This document shows positions 17,225 through 25,350 of a stretch of DNA of 41,183 nt, piece after piece (the first letter of the stretch is position 1; the number at the start of each line of letters is the position of its first letter). The translations under genes were made by a program, and so were the position numbers. This stretch comes from Planctomycetota bacterium. GTDB taxonomy: Bacteria > Planctomycetota > PUPC01 > DSUN01. The notes under the pieces are model-generated. The model made no database searches. It was not told where the DNA came from and saw only the letters and a program-made list of their open reading frames with translations. The stretch spans positions 1 through 41,183 of the forward strand of contig VGYW01000013.1 in NCBI GenBank assembly GCA_016872875.1, written 5' to 3'.

Positions 17225-17328
17225 ATTTCGGATCGCGGATTGCGGATTGAAGAACCAGGGGTCCGGCGTTCGCGGCTCTGCCTCTTCCTCTTCTGAAATC
17301 CGCAATCCGAAATCGCAAATCCGAAATC
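17225..17328. repeat. ATTTCGGAT inverted-repeat element
   Basis: GATCGCGGATTGCGGATT (around 17231-17248) is mirrored by AATCCGCAATCCGAAAT (around 17297-17313), with a further imperfect copy of the right arm to 17328. It fills the gap between the oxidoreductase and transporter genes. Confidence 0.7.
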
Positions 17329-17337
17329 AGGTCCCGC

Positions 17338-18564
17338 ATGAGTTCCTGGAAGCGCACCTTCTACGCCTCCTTCATCGCCCAGATGTGCTCGATCACCGGC
17401 TTCTCGCTGGCCATGCCGTTCATGGCCTTCTACATCCGCCAGCTCGGCATCACGGGGGATGCGGCGGTGGCCCGCTGGTCGGGCTACGTGAACGCCGCGG
17501 CGGGCCTGACGATGGCCGTGTTCGCCCCTATCTGGGGCCACGTGGCCGACCGCGTGGGGCGCCGCCCGATGGTCATTCGCTCGATGTACGGCGGCGTCGT
17601 CGTCCTCCTCCTGATGTCCGTCGCGCAAAGCGTCTACCACCTGCTGGTGTTCAGGCTGATCCAGGGCATGCTCACGGGGACGATAGCGGCCCTGGTGGCG
17701 CTGGTGGCGGGCGAGGCGCCGCGCGAGCGGGCAGGCCATGCCCTGGGCGTCATGCAGGCCGCGGTCTTCGTCGGTTTCGCGGTCGGGCCGCTCATCGGGG
17801 GCGTGCTGGCCGACGCGGCGGGCTACCGCGCCACGTTCGCCCTTTCGTCGCTACTCCTCCTGGCGGGCGGGCTGCTCGTGCAGTTTGGGACGAGCGAGAG
17901 CTTCGTGGCGCCGCGCGATGGCAACCCAGGGGAGGGCTTTGCGGGGATTCGCGCGGTGCTCACGGCCGAGGGCTTCGCCGCCGCCGCCTTCGTCCTCTTC
18001 AGCGTCCGCTATGCCAACTCCATCACCGCCCCCACCTTCGGCCTCTTTGTCGAGCAGTTGTACGGCAAGGGGGCGGCGATGACGAACACGGTGGTCGGCC
18101 TTGTGAACGCCGTGGGCGGCTTCTCCGCCGCCATCGGCGCGTTCCTCCTGGGCAACGTCGGGGACAGATGGGGCCACAAGCGCCTCCTCATCGCCTCGTG
18201 CGTCTTCGGGGGCGCGGTGTCGCTCGGCTATGCCTTCTCGCGGAGCGTCCTAAGCCTGGGCGCGCTCCGCGTCCTCTTCGGGCTTGGGGCCGCGGGCATC
18301 CTGCCTGCGGCAAACGCCATCGTGCGGCACCTGAGCCAGGACAAGCACATGGGCAAGGCATTCGGGCTGACGGCGGCGGCGGGCTCGATCGGCTGGATGC
18401 TCGGCCCCTGGTCTGGCGGCGAGGTGGCGGCGGCCTATGGCCTGCGGGCGCCCTTTGTGCTCATGGCCATCGGCGTCTGGGTGTCCGCTGTGTTAGTGGC
18501 GGTCCTCGTGCGGCCCGACCCGCCGCGCGCCGCGCCTGCCCCGGCCGCCGAGCCTGTGGCATAG
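17338..18564 (+). CDS. Major facilitator superfamily transporter
   Basis: A 408-residue inner-membrane protein with about 12 hydrophobic segments. The MFS motif A appears as GHVADRVGRRPMV between helices 2 and 3, repeated in degenerate form in the second half (GNVGDRWGHKRLL), and a motif C-like VGPLIGGVLAD is in helix 5, as in drug/H+ antiporters of the DHA1 group. The tail is proline/alanine-rich. The substrate is unknown; with its neighbours it may export or import a sugar derivative. The ribosome binding site is weak and the gene follows a repeat element. Confidence 0.88.
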   Translation: MSSWKRTFYASFIAQMCSITGFSLAMPFMAFYIRQLGITGDAAVARWSGYVNAAAGLTMAVFAPIWGHVADRVGRRPMVIRSMYGGVVVLLLMSVAQSVYHLLVFRLIQGMLTGTIAALVALVAGEAPRERAGHALGVMQAAVFVGFAVGPLIGGVLADAAGYRATFALSSLLLLAGGLLVQFGTSESFVAPRDGNPGEGFAGIRAVLTAEGFAAAAFVLFSVRYANSITAPTFGLFVEQLYGKGAAMTNTVVGLVNAVGGFSAAIGAFLLGNVGDRWGHKRLLIASCVFGGAVSLGYAFSRSVLSLGALRVLFGLGAAGILPAANAIVRHLSQDKHMGKAFGLTAAAGSIGWMLGPWSGGEVAAAYGLRAPFVLMAIGVWVSAVLVAVLVRPDPPRAAPAPAAEPVA

Positions 18565-18588
18565 CCAACTGAAGGAGTCCTTCCCAGT

Positions 18589-18671
18589 TCGTAGTGCGGC
18601 CTTCAGGCCGTCCCGTTTGGAGTGCGGCCTTCAGGCCGTCGGAAGAAACGGGCTGAAGCCCGCACTACGAA
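18589..18671. repeat. GTAGTGCGGCCTTCAG repeat element
   Basis: Ends are inverted (TTCGTAGTGC at 18589-18598, GCACTACGAA at 18662-18671). Two GTGCGGCCTTCAGGCCGTC units in direct orientation and one inverted unit lie within. A second, larger copy occurs at 31415-31604. Confidence 0.8.
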
Positions 18672-18696
18672 CCCAACCTGATATCGGAGGTGCGCG

Positions 18697-19485
18697 ATGA
18701 CCAGACGACTTGCGGCTGCGTTGATGGTGCTGGGCGCGGCCTCGGCGTGGTGTGGCGCGGGCCAGGAGAAGCCATACTGGCTCGACGCGATGCGCGCGGT
18801 GCACGAGGGCTTCAGGGGCAACGCGGGCCAGGTGGCACAGCTCGGCGACTCGATCACGTTCTCGATGGCCTTCTGGGCGCCGCTCGCCACGGCCAATCCC
18901 GCGCCGCACATCCCCGGCGACGGCCTCCCGATACAGCCCAGGGGGGGCCAGTGGAGCGGGGTCATCAAGGGGCTGCGCGACAAAGGCCCGAACAAGGGCA
19001 ACTACTCCGGCTGGCGCGTCGCGCAGCTCCTCGGCGTCATTGACAAGGTGCTCGCGGGCGACAAGCCAGAGGTGGCCCTCATCATGATCGGCACGAACGA
19101 CATCACCGGCAACCGCGTGCCGCCCGACTACCAGGCCGGGCTCGACGCGGTCATTCGCAAGTGCCTCGCCGCCAAGTGCATCCCCATCCTCAACACCATC
19201 CCGCCGCGCCGCGACCACATGCAGGCCGTCGAGGGCGCCAACAAGATCATCAAGGACCTCGCGGCGAAGCACAAGGTGCCCCTGGTAGACTACTGCGGGG
19301 AGATCCTCCGCCTCCAGCCCGGCGCCGCCTGGGACGGCACCCTCATCAGCGGCGACGGCGTGCACCCCAGCGCCGGGCGGTTCGACGACTTCAGCCCCGC
19401 CAACCTCAAGGCCAGCGGCTACGCCCTCCGCACCTGGCTCAACTTCCTCGCCTTCCGCCAGGTCTACTTCCACGTCCTCAGGTAG
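18697..19485 (+). CDS. Secreted SGNH/GDSL hydrolase
   Basis: A 262-residue esterase-fold protein with a cleavable signal peptide (MTRRLAAALMVLGAASA). The SGNH blocks are visible: GDSIT with nucleophile Ser52, GTND near 132 and DGVHP near 220 with the catalytic Asp and His. Such enzymes remove acetyl or other acyl groups from carbohydrates, which suits the neighbouring oxidoreductase. An ideal GGAGGT lies 5 nt before the start. The insertion between blocks I and II (FSMAFWAPLATANPAP) is longer than usual. Confidence 0.88.
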   Translation: MTRRLAAALMVLGAASAWCGAGQEKPYWLDAMRAVHEGFRGNAGQVAQLGDSITFSMAFWAPLATANPAPHIPGDGLPIQPRGGQWSGVIKGLRDKGPNKGNYSGWRVAQLLGVIDKVLAGDKPEVALIMIGTNDITGNRVPPDYQAGLDAVIRKCLAAKCIPILNTIPPRRDHMQAVEGANKIIKDLAAKHKVPLVDYCGEILRLQPGAAWDGTLISGDGVHPSAGRFDDFSPANLKASGYALRTWLNFLAFRQVYFHVLR

Positions 19486-19673
19486 CCGCCCTGCCTACGA
19501 CCACGGACTACGGACCACGGACCGCTGCCCCTCGCCCGGCCGCGAGCTCCGAGCGCCCCCTCCCCTCGCCCCTGCCTTTCTCCTTTTGCCTTTTCCCCTG
19601 CCCCCATTCCCCTGCCCCTCTCGCCCCCGGCTTTCAACGATTTTCAACGAATCCCCGAATCTTCCTCTTGACA
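19486..19673. other. Pyrimidine-rich intergenic stretch
   Basis: After the hydrolase stop the plus strand has direct copies of ACGGACYACGGA near 19504-19521 and then a long C/T-rich run (about 19555-19625). No gene or promoter is evident. It ends at the left inverted repeat of the IS remnant. Confidence 0.5.
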
Positions 19674-20062
19674 GATTTTCGACAGTTTGGGGCCTTTCGG
19701 GAAAAGCCTGTGTAGGAATGCCAAGGACTTAAGTCGGGCACGGCGTGGCCTCGTTCCTGGTGTTGCGTTGGGAGGTGGACCTCCAGCGGCGGCTCGACGA
19801 ACGAGGCGTGGACATCTCGTGGCCGGACCTGATGGCGGACCTCAGCCAGGTGCAAGCCATACACCTGAGCCTTGAGGGCAAGGCATGGAAGATTGGCACC
19901 GATCTGGAGGGCCATGCCTACGCCGCCTTTGAGGCGGCGGGGATACGCCCCCCGCAGCGCCTGACGCCCTTGGGGGGAGGCGGACATGTAGTGCCTTACG
20001 CCGATCCCATGCTCGCAAGTCCTTGAAACCAAAGGACTTCTTCTTGCCTACTGTCGAAAATC
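19674..20062 (+). mobile_element. Internally deleted IS remnant with terminal inverted repeats
   Basis: GATTTTCGACAGT at 19674-19686 is exactly inverted at 20050-20062 (ACTGTCGAAAATC), giving a 389-bp miniature element. Inside is only the C-terminal end of a DDE transposase. No clear target duplication is visible at either side. Confidence 0.7.
19733..20026 (+). pseudogene. C-terminal fragment of an IS1634/IS4-like transposase
   Basis: The frame from 19733 reads VGHGVASFLVLRWEVDLQRRL, then ISWPDLMADLSQVQAIHLSL, WKIGTDLEGHAYAAFEAAGI and RPPQRLTPL. This order (membrane-like helix, LxxRL, DL-xVQ, then TxLxGxAxxAFxAxGV-PP) is the usual C-terminus of IS1634-type transposases. There is a stop just upstream and the DDE catalytic core is missing, so it is non-functional. 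It lies inside the inverted-repeat element. Confidence 0.7.
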
Positions 20063-20093
20063 AGTCTGAATCGCAGCGCATGGCTATCAGAAC

Positions 20094-20122
20094 TTGACAG
20101 AGGAGTATTACTTTGTAATAAT
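20094..20122 (+). promoter_or_regulatory. Promoter with built-in operator for the RHH regulator
   Basis: TTGACA at 20094-20099, a 17-bp spacer and AATAAT at 20117-20122. A perfect palindrome TATTAC-TTT-GTAATA (20106-20120) overlaps the spacer and -10 box, in an AT-rich island of a GC-rich genome. This is where a repressor would act, most simply the adjacent regulator itself. Confidence 0.7.
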
Positions 20123-20133
20123 AGCAGGCGGGG

Positions 20134-20463
20134 ATGCGGGCCGGGGGGCCGTTATCCAAGGCGAATGCCGTGGGCAGGGCGAGCAGGCAGCAGATCGTGA
20201 CGTTCAAGAGCGACTCCGCGCTCCTGAAGGCCATGCGGGGCATCCAGAACCGCTCGGAGTTCATCCGCGCCGCCATCCTGGCCGCGCTCGACGGCGCCTG
20301 CCCGCTGTGCAAGGGCACCGGCATCCTCACGCCCGAGCAGCGCCGCCACTGGCAGGCCTTCGCCGCCGACCACGCGGTGGAAGAGTGCGGGGACTGCCAC
20401 GCGATCCACGTGGTGTGCGCGAACCGCCCGAGGCGACGCCCCGGCGCCCGCGGCCATCCGTGA
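20134..20463 (+). CDS. Ribbon-helix-helix regulator with C-terminal zinc ribbon
   Basis: A 109-residue protein. Residues 20-52 (QIVTFKSDSALLKAMRGI, NRSEFIRAAILAAL) form a CopG/NikR-like ribbon-helix-helix DNA-binding domain. A metal-binding module follows: CPLCKGTG (C56, C59), then ECGDCHAIHVVC (C85, C88, C95, with H89 and H92). RHH proteins with an attached metal site usually act as metal-responsive repressors. The promoter palindrome at 20106 suggests autoregulation and the next gene encodes a histidine-tailed membrane protein. The ATG at 20134 leaves a very short leader; a GTG at 20170 after AAGG is an equally good start and keeps both domains. Confidence 0.75.
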   Translation: MRAGGPLSKANAVGRASRQQIVTFKSDSALLKAMRGIQNRSEFIRAAILAALDGACPLCKGTGILTPEQRRHWQAFAADHAVEECGDCHAIHVVCANRPRRRPGARGHP

Positions 20464-20493
20464 GATGCCGGCGCTGCGCGCGCGTGTTGGCGA

Positions 20494-20616
20494 GGATGAA
20501 TGGATGAATGGATGGGTGGATGGGTGAGAAAGGACTGGATGATTGGATGGGTGGATGAATGTCAGAGAGGGCGACTCTTCCATCCATCCAGTCATCCACC
20601 CATCCAGTCATCCTCG
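20494..20616. repeat. GGATGAATGGATG repeat element, copy 1
   Basis: Tandem GGATGAAT/GGATGGGT units (20494-20560) are followed by their complement (CATCCATCCAGTCATCCACC, 20580-20616), forming a long imperfect hairpin. The sequence after it (GTTGGTGGCGGCCTGTGGCCGC) is echoed after copy 2 at 21436. Three copies flank genes between 20.5 and 23.4 kb. Confidence 0.75.
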
Positions 20617-20651
20617 TTGGTGGCGGCCTGTGGCCGCATTGAGAGGGAGCC

Positions 20652-21308
20652 ATGTCAGAGAAACACGGGTCCTACGCGCCTGCGAGCACCATGTCGGGCC
20701 TCCTGGCCATCGAGCTCAAGCACCACGTGCCCTTCACCGCCATCGGCGCGGCGATGGGCATCGCGGTCATGGGCGGCTTCGTCCTCGCACGGGTGCCCCA
20801 CGGGCCGTCCGAGGTGCTCTTCGAGATCATGCACCCTGCCCACGTGCTGCTGAGCGCGGTGGTGACGACGGCGATGTTCCGCCGCTACCGCCCGAGCCTC
20901 CCGGCCGCGATAGTGACCGGCCTGGTGGCCGCGGTGGGCATCGGCACGCTGAGCGACATCGTGCTGCCCTACTTCGGGGGCGAGCTGGTGGGCGCGAAGA
21001 TGGAGCACATCCACCTGGCCTTCATCGAGGAGTGGTGGCTGGTGTGGCCTGCGGCGGCAATCGGCGTGGGCGTCGGCCTCTGGCGGCCGGGCACCCGGCT
21101 CCCGCACTCCGCTCACGTCTTCGTCAGCACCTGGGCGTCGCTGTTCTACCTGATCTCGTATGGCGAGGCCAGCAACTGGCTCCCCCTGCTGCCGGCGGTG
21201 TTCCTGCTGCTGTTCGCCGCGGTGTGGCTGCCCTGCTGCTTCGGCGACATCATCTTCCCGCTCCTCATCGCGGGCCGGAAGCACGCCGACCGGGAGCATC
21301 AGCACTGA
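20652..21308 (+). CDS. Multi-pass membrane protein, possibly metal-related
   Basis: A 218-residue integral membrane protein with about six hydrophobic segments. Histidines sit near the segment edges (ELKHHVPF, IMHPAHVLL, MEHIHLAFIEEWW, LPHSAHVF) and the C-terminus is HADREHQH, a pattern seen in metal-handling membrane proteins. Start ATG 20652 follows GAGAGGGAG. It lies directly downstream of the RHH/zinc-ribbon regulator and between two copies of the GGATG repeat. I do not recognise the family; metal transport is inferred from histidines and context. Confidence 0.65.
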   Translation: MSEKHGSYAPASTMSGLLAIELKHHVPFTAIGAAMGIAVMGGFVLARVPHGPSEVLFEIMHPAHVLLSAVVTTAMFRRYRPSLPAAIVTGLVAAVGIGTLSDIVLPYFGGELVGAKMEHIHLAFIEEWWLVWPAAAIGVGVGLWRPGTRLPHSAHVFVSTWASLFYLISYGEASNWLPLLPAVFLLLFAAVWLPCCFGDIIFPLLIAGRKHADREHQH

Positions 21309-21325
21309 CCAGCAGCGGCTGCGGA

Positions 21326-21360
21326 AAGCACGCCCAAGCATAGCTTGGGCGTGGCACCCC
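21326..21360. repeat. GCCCAAGC hairpin, second copy
   Basis: CACGCCCAAGC-ATA-GCTTGGGCGTG type hairpin followed by GCACCCCTC, related to the paired copies at 3538-3625. It begins 18 nt after the membrane-protein stop and could act as its transcript end. Confidence 0.65.
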
Positions 21361-21372
21361 TCACGTTGCCGC

Positions 21373-21434
21373 GGATGAATGGATGAGTGGATGGGTGTCA
21401 GACAATCATCCATTCATCCAGCCATCCAGTCATC
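21373..21434. repeat. GGATGAATGGATG repeat element, copy 2
   Basis: GGATGAATGGATGAGTGG (21373 on) faces CATCCATTCATCCAGCCATC (to 21434), a compact hairpin in the convergent gap between the membrane protein and the PHP-domain gene. It may serve as a bidirectional transcript end. Confidence 0.75.
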
Positions 21435-21460
21435 CTCTTTGGTTGTGGCGTGTGGCCCCG

Positions 21461-22984
21461 CTATGGGCCGGCCCAGATTGGGGAGGCCCAGGCCCACTGG
21501 TCGTTCTTCTGGCGGAGGCGCACGTAGTAGAAGGCTGGGGCGTCGTCCGCGTCGTCGAGGGCGGCCTGCCAGTTGAGCTCCCAGGGGAGCGGAAGGCGGT
21601 GAAGGCGCCAGGCGGGGCTGTCTATGCCGCCCAGGTTGCCGCTCTTGGCCCCAGCGATGAGCCGCTGGAGAGGCAGCCTCTCCCTCTGGCCATTGAGCAC
21701 CAGCTCGACCGCCCCGCTCAGCGGGGTCTCGACCTCGATGCACATGCCCTGCGCGGTGTTGGTGACGTTGTTGGGGTGGCCGATGCTCCGGGTGGTGAAG
21801 CGCACGGCGCGCTCGCCCTCACGCTCCCAGTGCGACGTGTAGTGCTGCGAGGATGAGCCCTGCTCCTTCTCCACTGGAGAGACGACCTCCTGCCCACGGA
21901 AACGCGGCTCGACGGCCAGGATGCGGCCGTCCGAGATGCCGAGGGAGACCTCCCAGGCCGTCTCCTTCCGCTTCTCGCCCCAGCCGACCTCGAGGAAGAG
22001 CTTGGTGCGGAGGGGGTCGGAGGGGGGGTGCTGCGGCACGTCGCACTCCGAGAAGCGGCGCAGCAGGCGGTTGTTCTTCACGATGTCGAGGGCGTCAATC
22101 GCCCCGCCCGCCTCCACGCTGACCTGGATGTGGCGCCGGCGCGCGAGCGGGAGGGTCGCGCCCATCGGGGCATCGTTGAGGGCGAACTGGACTGCGATGC
22201 GGTCGCCCGTGAGGGCGCAGGTGCGGCGGGCGAGGAGGGCGTCCCAGAGCGCCCCGCGGGTGAGGCGTTCGGCCCAGAGCGCAGCCCGGCCGTGGCCGTA
22301 GCTGCCGGGGTGCGCGCTATGGTGGTCCGTGCCGCCGATGAGGCCGTACACGTGGCCCTGCGCGAGCCCGAACTGCACCGTGCTCTCCCAGTCCGACGGC
22401 CCCATCGAGTGGAGGAAGGGGCGCGGGTTCTCGTTCCCCTCGGAGCAGCCGTGCATCGAGACCATCTCGACGACTGGGGCGAAGGCGGGGTCGAAGGCGT
22501 CCCAGCTCACGCCCCGCGCGCCGCGGCGATAGGCGAGATGGTGGGGGAAGGCGATGGCCGCCTTTCCCGCCGCGGCCAGGGCGCGCAGGCGGGCGTGCAG
22601 GTCCTCGAGGCCGTTCGCGTAGATGATCTCCCCTTCGAGGTCGCGGTAGAGCACCGTGCGGTCCCCCGTGGCGCAGAGGTGAATCTCGAAGCTGGGGAAG
22701 ACTACGAAGCGGCCCTCCTGGTTGGCGGCTCGGAGGGCCTCGAGCACGCGGGGCCAGCCGGCCTTGAGCCTGGCGAAGCCCTCCTTGTGGAAGCCAATGA
22801 TGTATTGGATGCGGCCGTCGGGCGGGGGCATGTCGGGCCAGTGAGCGTGGCCGGTCACGGAGCAGAAGTCGAGCTGCTCGCGCGCGTTGGCCAGGGCCTC
22901 GTCGAGTGAGCCGTGGCCGTACGAGATGCTGCAGTGGTTGTGCAGGTCGCCGTAGAAGACGCGAAGCTGCCGGTAGGATTCCAT
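21461..22984 (-). CDS. PHP-domain hydrolase-like protein
   Basis: A 507-residue protein. The N-terminal half is a PHP metal-dependent phosphoesterase domain: YGDLHNHCSISYGHG (first metal motif), SVTGHAHW, FPSFEIHL, FPHHLAYRRG and GGTDHHSAHPG, which supply the expected histidine/aspartate ligands. The C-terminal half is beta-rich (VSVEAGGAIDALDIVKNN, VELVLNG, FYYVRLRQKNDQWAWASPIW), as in DUF3604-type proteins acting on extracellular or wall polymers. No signal peptide is visible. The ATG at 22984 has AAGGGG 7 nt upstream; the frame extends much further upstream but without homology. Confidence 0.8.
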   Translation of the reverse strand: MESYRQLRVFYGDLHNHCSISYGHGSLDEALANAREQLDFCSVTGHAHWPDMPPPDGRIQYIIGFHKEGFARLKAGWPRVLEALRAANQEGRFVVFPSFEIHLCATGDRTVLYRDLEGEIIYANGLEDLHARLRALAAAGKAAIAFPHHLAYRRGARGVSWDAFDPAFAPVVEMVSMHGCSEGNENPRPFLHSMGPSDWESTVQFGLAQGHVYGLIGGTDHHSAHPGSYGHGRAALWAERLTRGALWDALLARRTCALTGDRIAVQFALNDAPMGATLPLARRRHIQVSVEAGGAIDALDIVKNNRLLRRFSECDVPQHPPSDPLRTKLFLEVGWGEKRKETAWEVSLGISDGRILAVEPRFRGQEVVSPVEKEQGSSSQHYTSHWEREGERAVRFTTRSIGHPNNVTNTAQGMCIEVETPLSGAVELVLNGQRERLPLQRLIAGAKSGNLGGIDSPAWRLHRLPLPWELNWQAALDDADDAPAFYYVRLRQKNDQWAWASPIWAGP

Positions 22985-23160
22985 CGTTCGCCCCTTCTGC
23001 CCTATAGTCAAGCGGCGCGGGCGGCGGGCGTCAAGGGGCCATCTACCTCTTCTATGGGCACGCAAGCGCCGCAAGGTCATCCGTTCCCTCTCCCAGTGGA
23101 AGAGAGCCGCCCTCTTCCAGTGGCTGCTCTCTGAAACGAAGGCCCGGTGGCAGATGATCT

Positions 23161-23178
23161 CACACTTGTACAAGTGTG
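23161..23178. promoter_or_regulatory. 18-bp perfect palindrome, possible operator
   Basis: CACACTTGT directly followed by ACAAGTGTG, a perfect palindrome without loop in the divergent region between the PHP-domain and ThuA genes. Its form suits a dimeric repressor site; no promoter overlap is certain. Confidence 0.45.
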
Positions 23179-23384
23179 GAATGATGCTCCTCGGTCGTTC
23201 GGGCCGGCGGCGGACGGCTCTTGGCCCGCAGGCGAGCAGCGTGGTCGGCCGGCCGGCGGGCAAGCCCCACGGCGGCGTCACCCCACAATGCCCGAGCCGG
23301 CGCCGGCCGGTTGTTCCGCTCTTGGCAGTTGCACGAGCATCGCCCACTTGCTAACCTTGGAGGGTCCGCATGTATCGGCGGAGG

Positions 23385-23420
23385 ATGGATGGGTGCCGGG
23401 CAATCATCCATTCATTCAAC
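23385..23420. repeat. GGATGAATGGATG repeat element, copy 3
   Basis: A short form: GGATGGATGGGTG faces CATCCATTCATTC in a small hairpin, 50 nt before the ThuA-protein start. The following bases (GGCTGCTGCGGCCGGCCGC) resemble the flank after copy 1. Confidence 0.6.
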
Positions 23421-23472
23421 CACGCGCTCCGGCTGCTGCGGCCGGCCGCATCAGGGAAAGGAGGCCGAAGAG

Positions 23473-25344
23473 ATGGCAACGTCCCGTTGGTGGTCCGTGG
23501 CTCTGGCCGGGGCGATGGCCTGCTCCACCGCTCTTGCCCTGGAGGAGGTTCCCAAGCACCAGGCGAAGAAAATCGCCGACGCCGCGCCCGCGAAGCCGCG
23601 CGTGGAACCCAAGAAGCCCCGCAAGGTCCTCGTCTTCTCCACCCCAGCCCACATCTACGAGAAGGGCGACCCACACAAGGGCTACTGCGTGCCCTACGGC
23701 GCCGCCGCTTTCCGGGCCCTCGGCGAAAAGACCAGGGCTTTCGAGCCCGTGTTGAGCCAGGACCTCGCCTCGTTCCTGCCCGACAGCATCAAGCAGTTCG
23801 ACGCCATCGTGATGAACAACTCCTGCGGCCCCTGGATCACGCCGACCGATGCCGACATGGAGAAAGAGGCGTTCAAGAAGCTCGGCGCGACCAAGGAGGC
23901 CGTCGAAGAGGCCCTCCGAAGGACCTTCCTCGATTGGCTGAACAACGGCGGCGGGGTCGCGGCCATCCACTTCGCCATCGCCGCGAACCCAAAGTGGCCG
24001 GAGTTCGGCGAGCTCATCGGCGGCAAGTTCACCGGCCACCCCTGGAACGAGGAGATCGGCGTGATGATTGACGACAAGGACAGCCCCCTCGCCGCCGCCT
24101 ACGAGGGGAAGGACTTCCGCCTCGCCGACGAAATCTACCAGTACGGCAAGCCCTTCGACCGCGCCAGGTGCCGTGTCATCCTCTCACTCGACCCCGAACG
24201 CACCAACATGGGCGCCCGCTGGATCAGCCAGCCCGACAACGATTGGCCCCTCGCCTGGGTGAAAGCCGTCGGGAAGGGACGCGTCTGGTACACCTCCTTC
24301 GGCCACCGCACCGACCTCTTCTGGAGCCCCCAACTCCTCCAGTTCTACCTCGACGGCATCCAGTTCGCCACGGGCGACCTGGAGGCCCCGACCGAGCCGC
24401 GAAAGGAGAAGCTCGTGCGACGCGTCCCCGGCCCCACCCCGCCCGAGATCCGCGCCGCAAAGATGAAGGCCGGCAGCGTGGCCGAGCCGACCGAGGAGCA
24501 GCTCAAGAAGATCGAGAACGCGGCGCCTGACAGCGCGCCCGCCAAGCCCGCCAGGCCCCGCAAGGTGCTCGTCTGGGGCCACTCCTGGACCCACACCCCC
24601 AACGCCGTCGCCGAGAAGGCGCTCGAAATCCTCGGCAAGAAGAGCGGCGCCTTCACCGCCACTGTCAGCGACGACCCGCGGCGCCTCCTCATTGACCAGA
24701 TCGGCCAGTTCGACGCGGTCGTGATGAACAACATCCACGAGCCCGAGCCCTTCCTGCCCCCCGACTTCGGCAAGCTCGACCCCGAGCGCCAGGCCGCCGC
24801 CAAGGCCTTCGACGCCGCCGTCAAGAAGAGCATCCTCGACTACGTCGCCGGCAAGGACCCCAACAACAAGGACGTGCCCGGCCGCGGCATCGTGGGCATC
24901 CACGCCGCCACCGCCGCGTTCGGCAGTTGGAAGGAATACGGCGACATGATGGGCGGCTTCTACAGCGGCCACATCGGCCCCCAAGAGGTCGCCATCAAGC
25001 TCGACGTCCCCAAGCACCCCCTCAACGCTGCCTTCGAAGGCAAGCCGTTCAAGATCACCGACGAAATCTACTTCTTCCAGGAGCCTTACTACTCCCGCAC
25101 CAAGCTCCACATCCTCCTCACCCTCGACATCGACGCGATGAAGGACCCCGGCAAGCGCCCCGACAAGGACTACGCCGTCAGTTGGCTCCGCGAGTATGGG
25201 GCGGGCAAGGGGCGGCTCTTCTACACCACCCTCGGCCATGCCATTGAGGTCTACTGGAACCCCCTCTTCCTCCGCCACGTCCTGGCCGGCATCCAATTCG
25301 CCACGGGCGACCTCCCCGCCGACGCCGCCCCCAGCGCCAAGTGA
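23473..25344 (+). CDS. Exported protein with two ThuA-like domains
   Basis: A 623-residue protein with a signal peptide (MATSRWWSVALAGAMACSTALA). Residues about 50-300 and 360-610 are two ThuA-like domains (class I glutamine-amidotransferase fold), each with the same landmarks: KVLVF/KVLVWGHS, QFDA[IV]VMNN, a GG-V-[GA]IH segment (GVAAIHFAIA, GIVGIHAATA), GGKFTGHPW / GGFYSGHIG, ADEIYQ/TDEIYF, SL or TLD, and a closing GRxxYTxxGH with FLxGIQFATGDL. ThuA proteins are linked to trehalose and other sugar use. The start has an ideal AAAGGAGG. Duplication within one chain is unusual; many ThuA proteins have one domain. A hairpin follows the stop. Confidence 0.88.
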   Translation: MATSRWWSVALAGAMACSTALALEEVPKHQAKKIADAAPAKPRVEPKKPRKVLVFSTPAHIYEKGDPHKGYCVPYGAAAFRALGEKTRAFEPVLSQDLASFLPDSIKQFDAIVMNNSCGPWITPTDADMEKEAFKKLGATKEAVEEALRRTFLDWLNNGGGVAAIHFAIAANPKWPEFGELIGGKFTGHPWNEEIGVMIDDKDSPLAAAYEGKDFRLADEIYQYGKPFDRARCRVILSLDPERTNMGARWISQPDNDWPLAWVKAVGKGRVWYTSFGHRTDLFWSPQLLQFYLDGIQFATGDLEAPTEPRKEKLVRRVPGPTPPEIRAAKMKAGSVAEPTEEQLKKIENAAPDSAPAKPARPRKVLVWGHSWTHTPNAVAEKALEILGKKSGAFTATVSDDPRRLLIDQIGQFDAVVMNNIHEPEPFLPPDFGKLDPERQAAAKAFDAAVKKSILDYVAGKDPNNKDVPGRGIVGIHAATAAFGSWKEYGDMMGGFYSGHIGPQEVAIKLDVPKHPLNAAFEGKPFKITDEIYFFQEPYYSRTKLHILLTLDIDAMKDPGKRPDKDYAVSWLREYGAGKGRLFYTTLGHAIEVYWNPLFLRHVLAGIQFATGDLPADAAPSAK

Positions 25345-25350
25345 CCCCCT

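Larger units (their letters stand above)
22985..23472. other. 488-bp intergenic region
   Basis: No gene is supported. It holds inverted GGAAGAG/CTCTTCC copies near 23097-23116, an 18-bp perfect palindrome at 23161, GGCCGG-rich sequence near 23235-23260, a GGATG repeat at 23385, and a weak plus-strand promoter-like pair (TTGCAC at 23329, TAACCT at 23352, 17-bp spacer). Confidence 0.5.
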
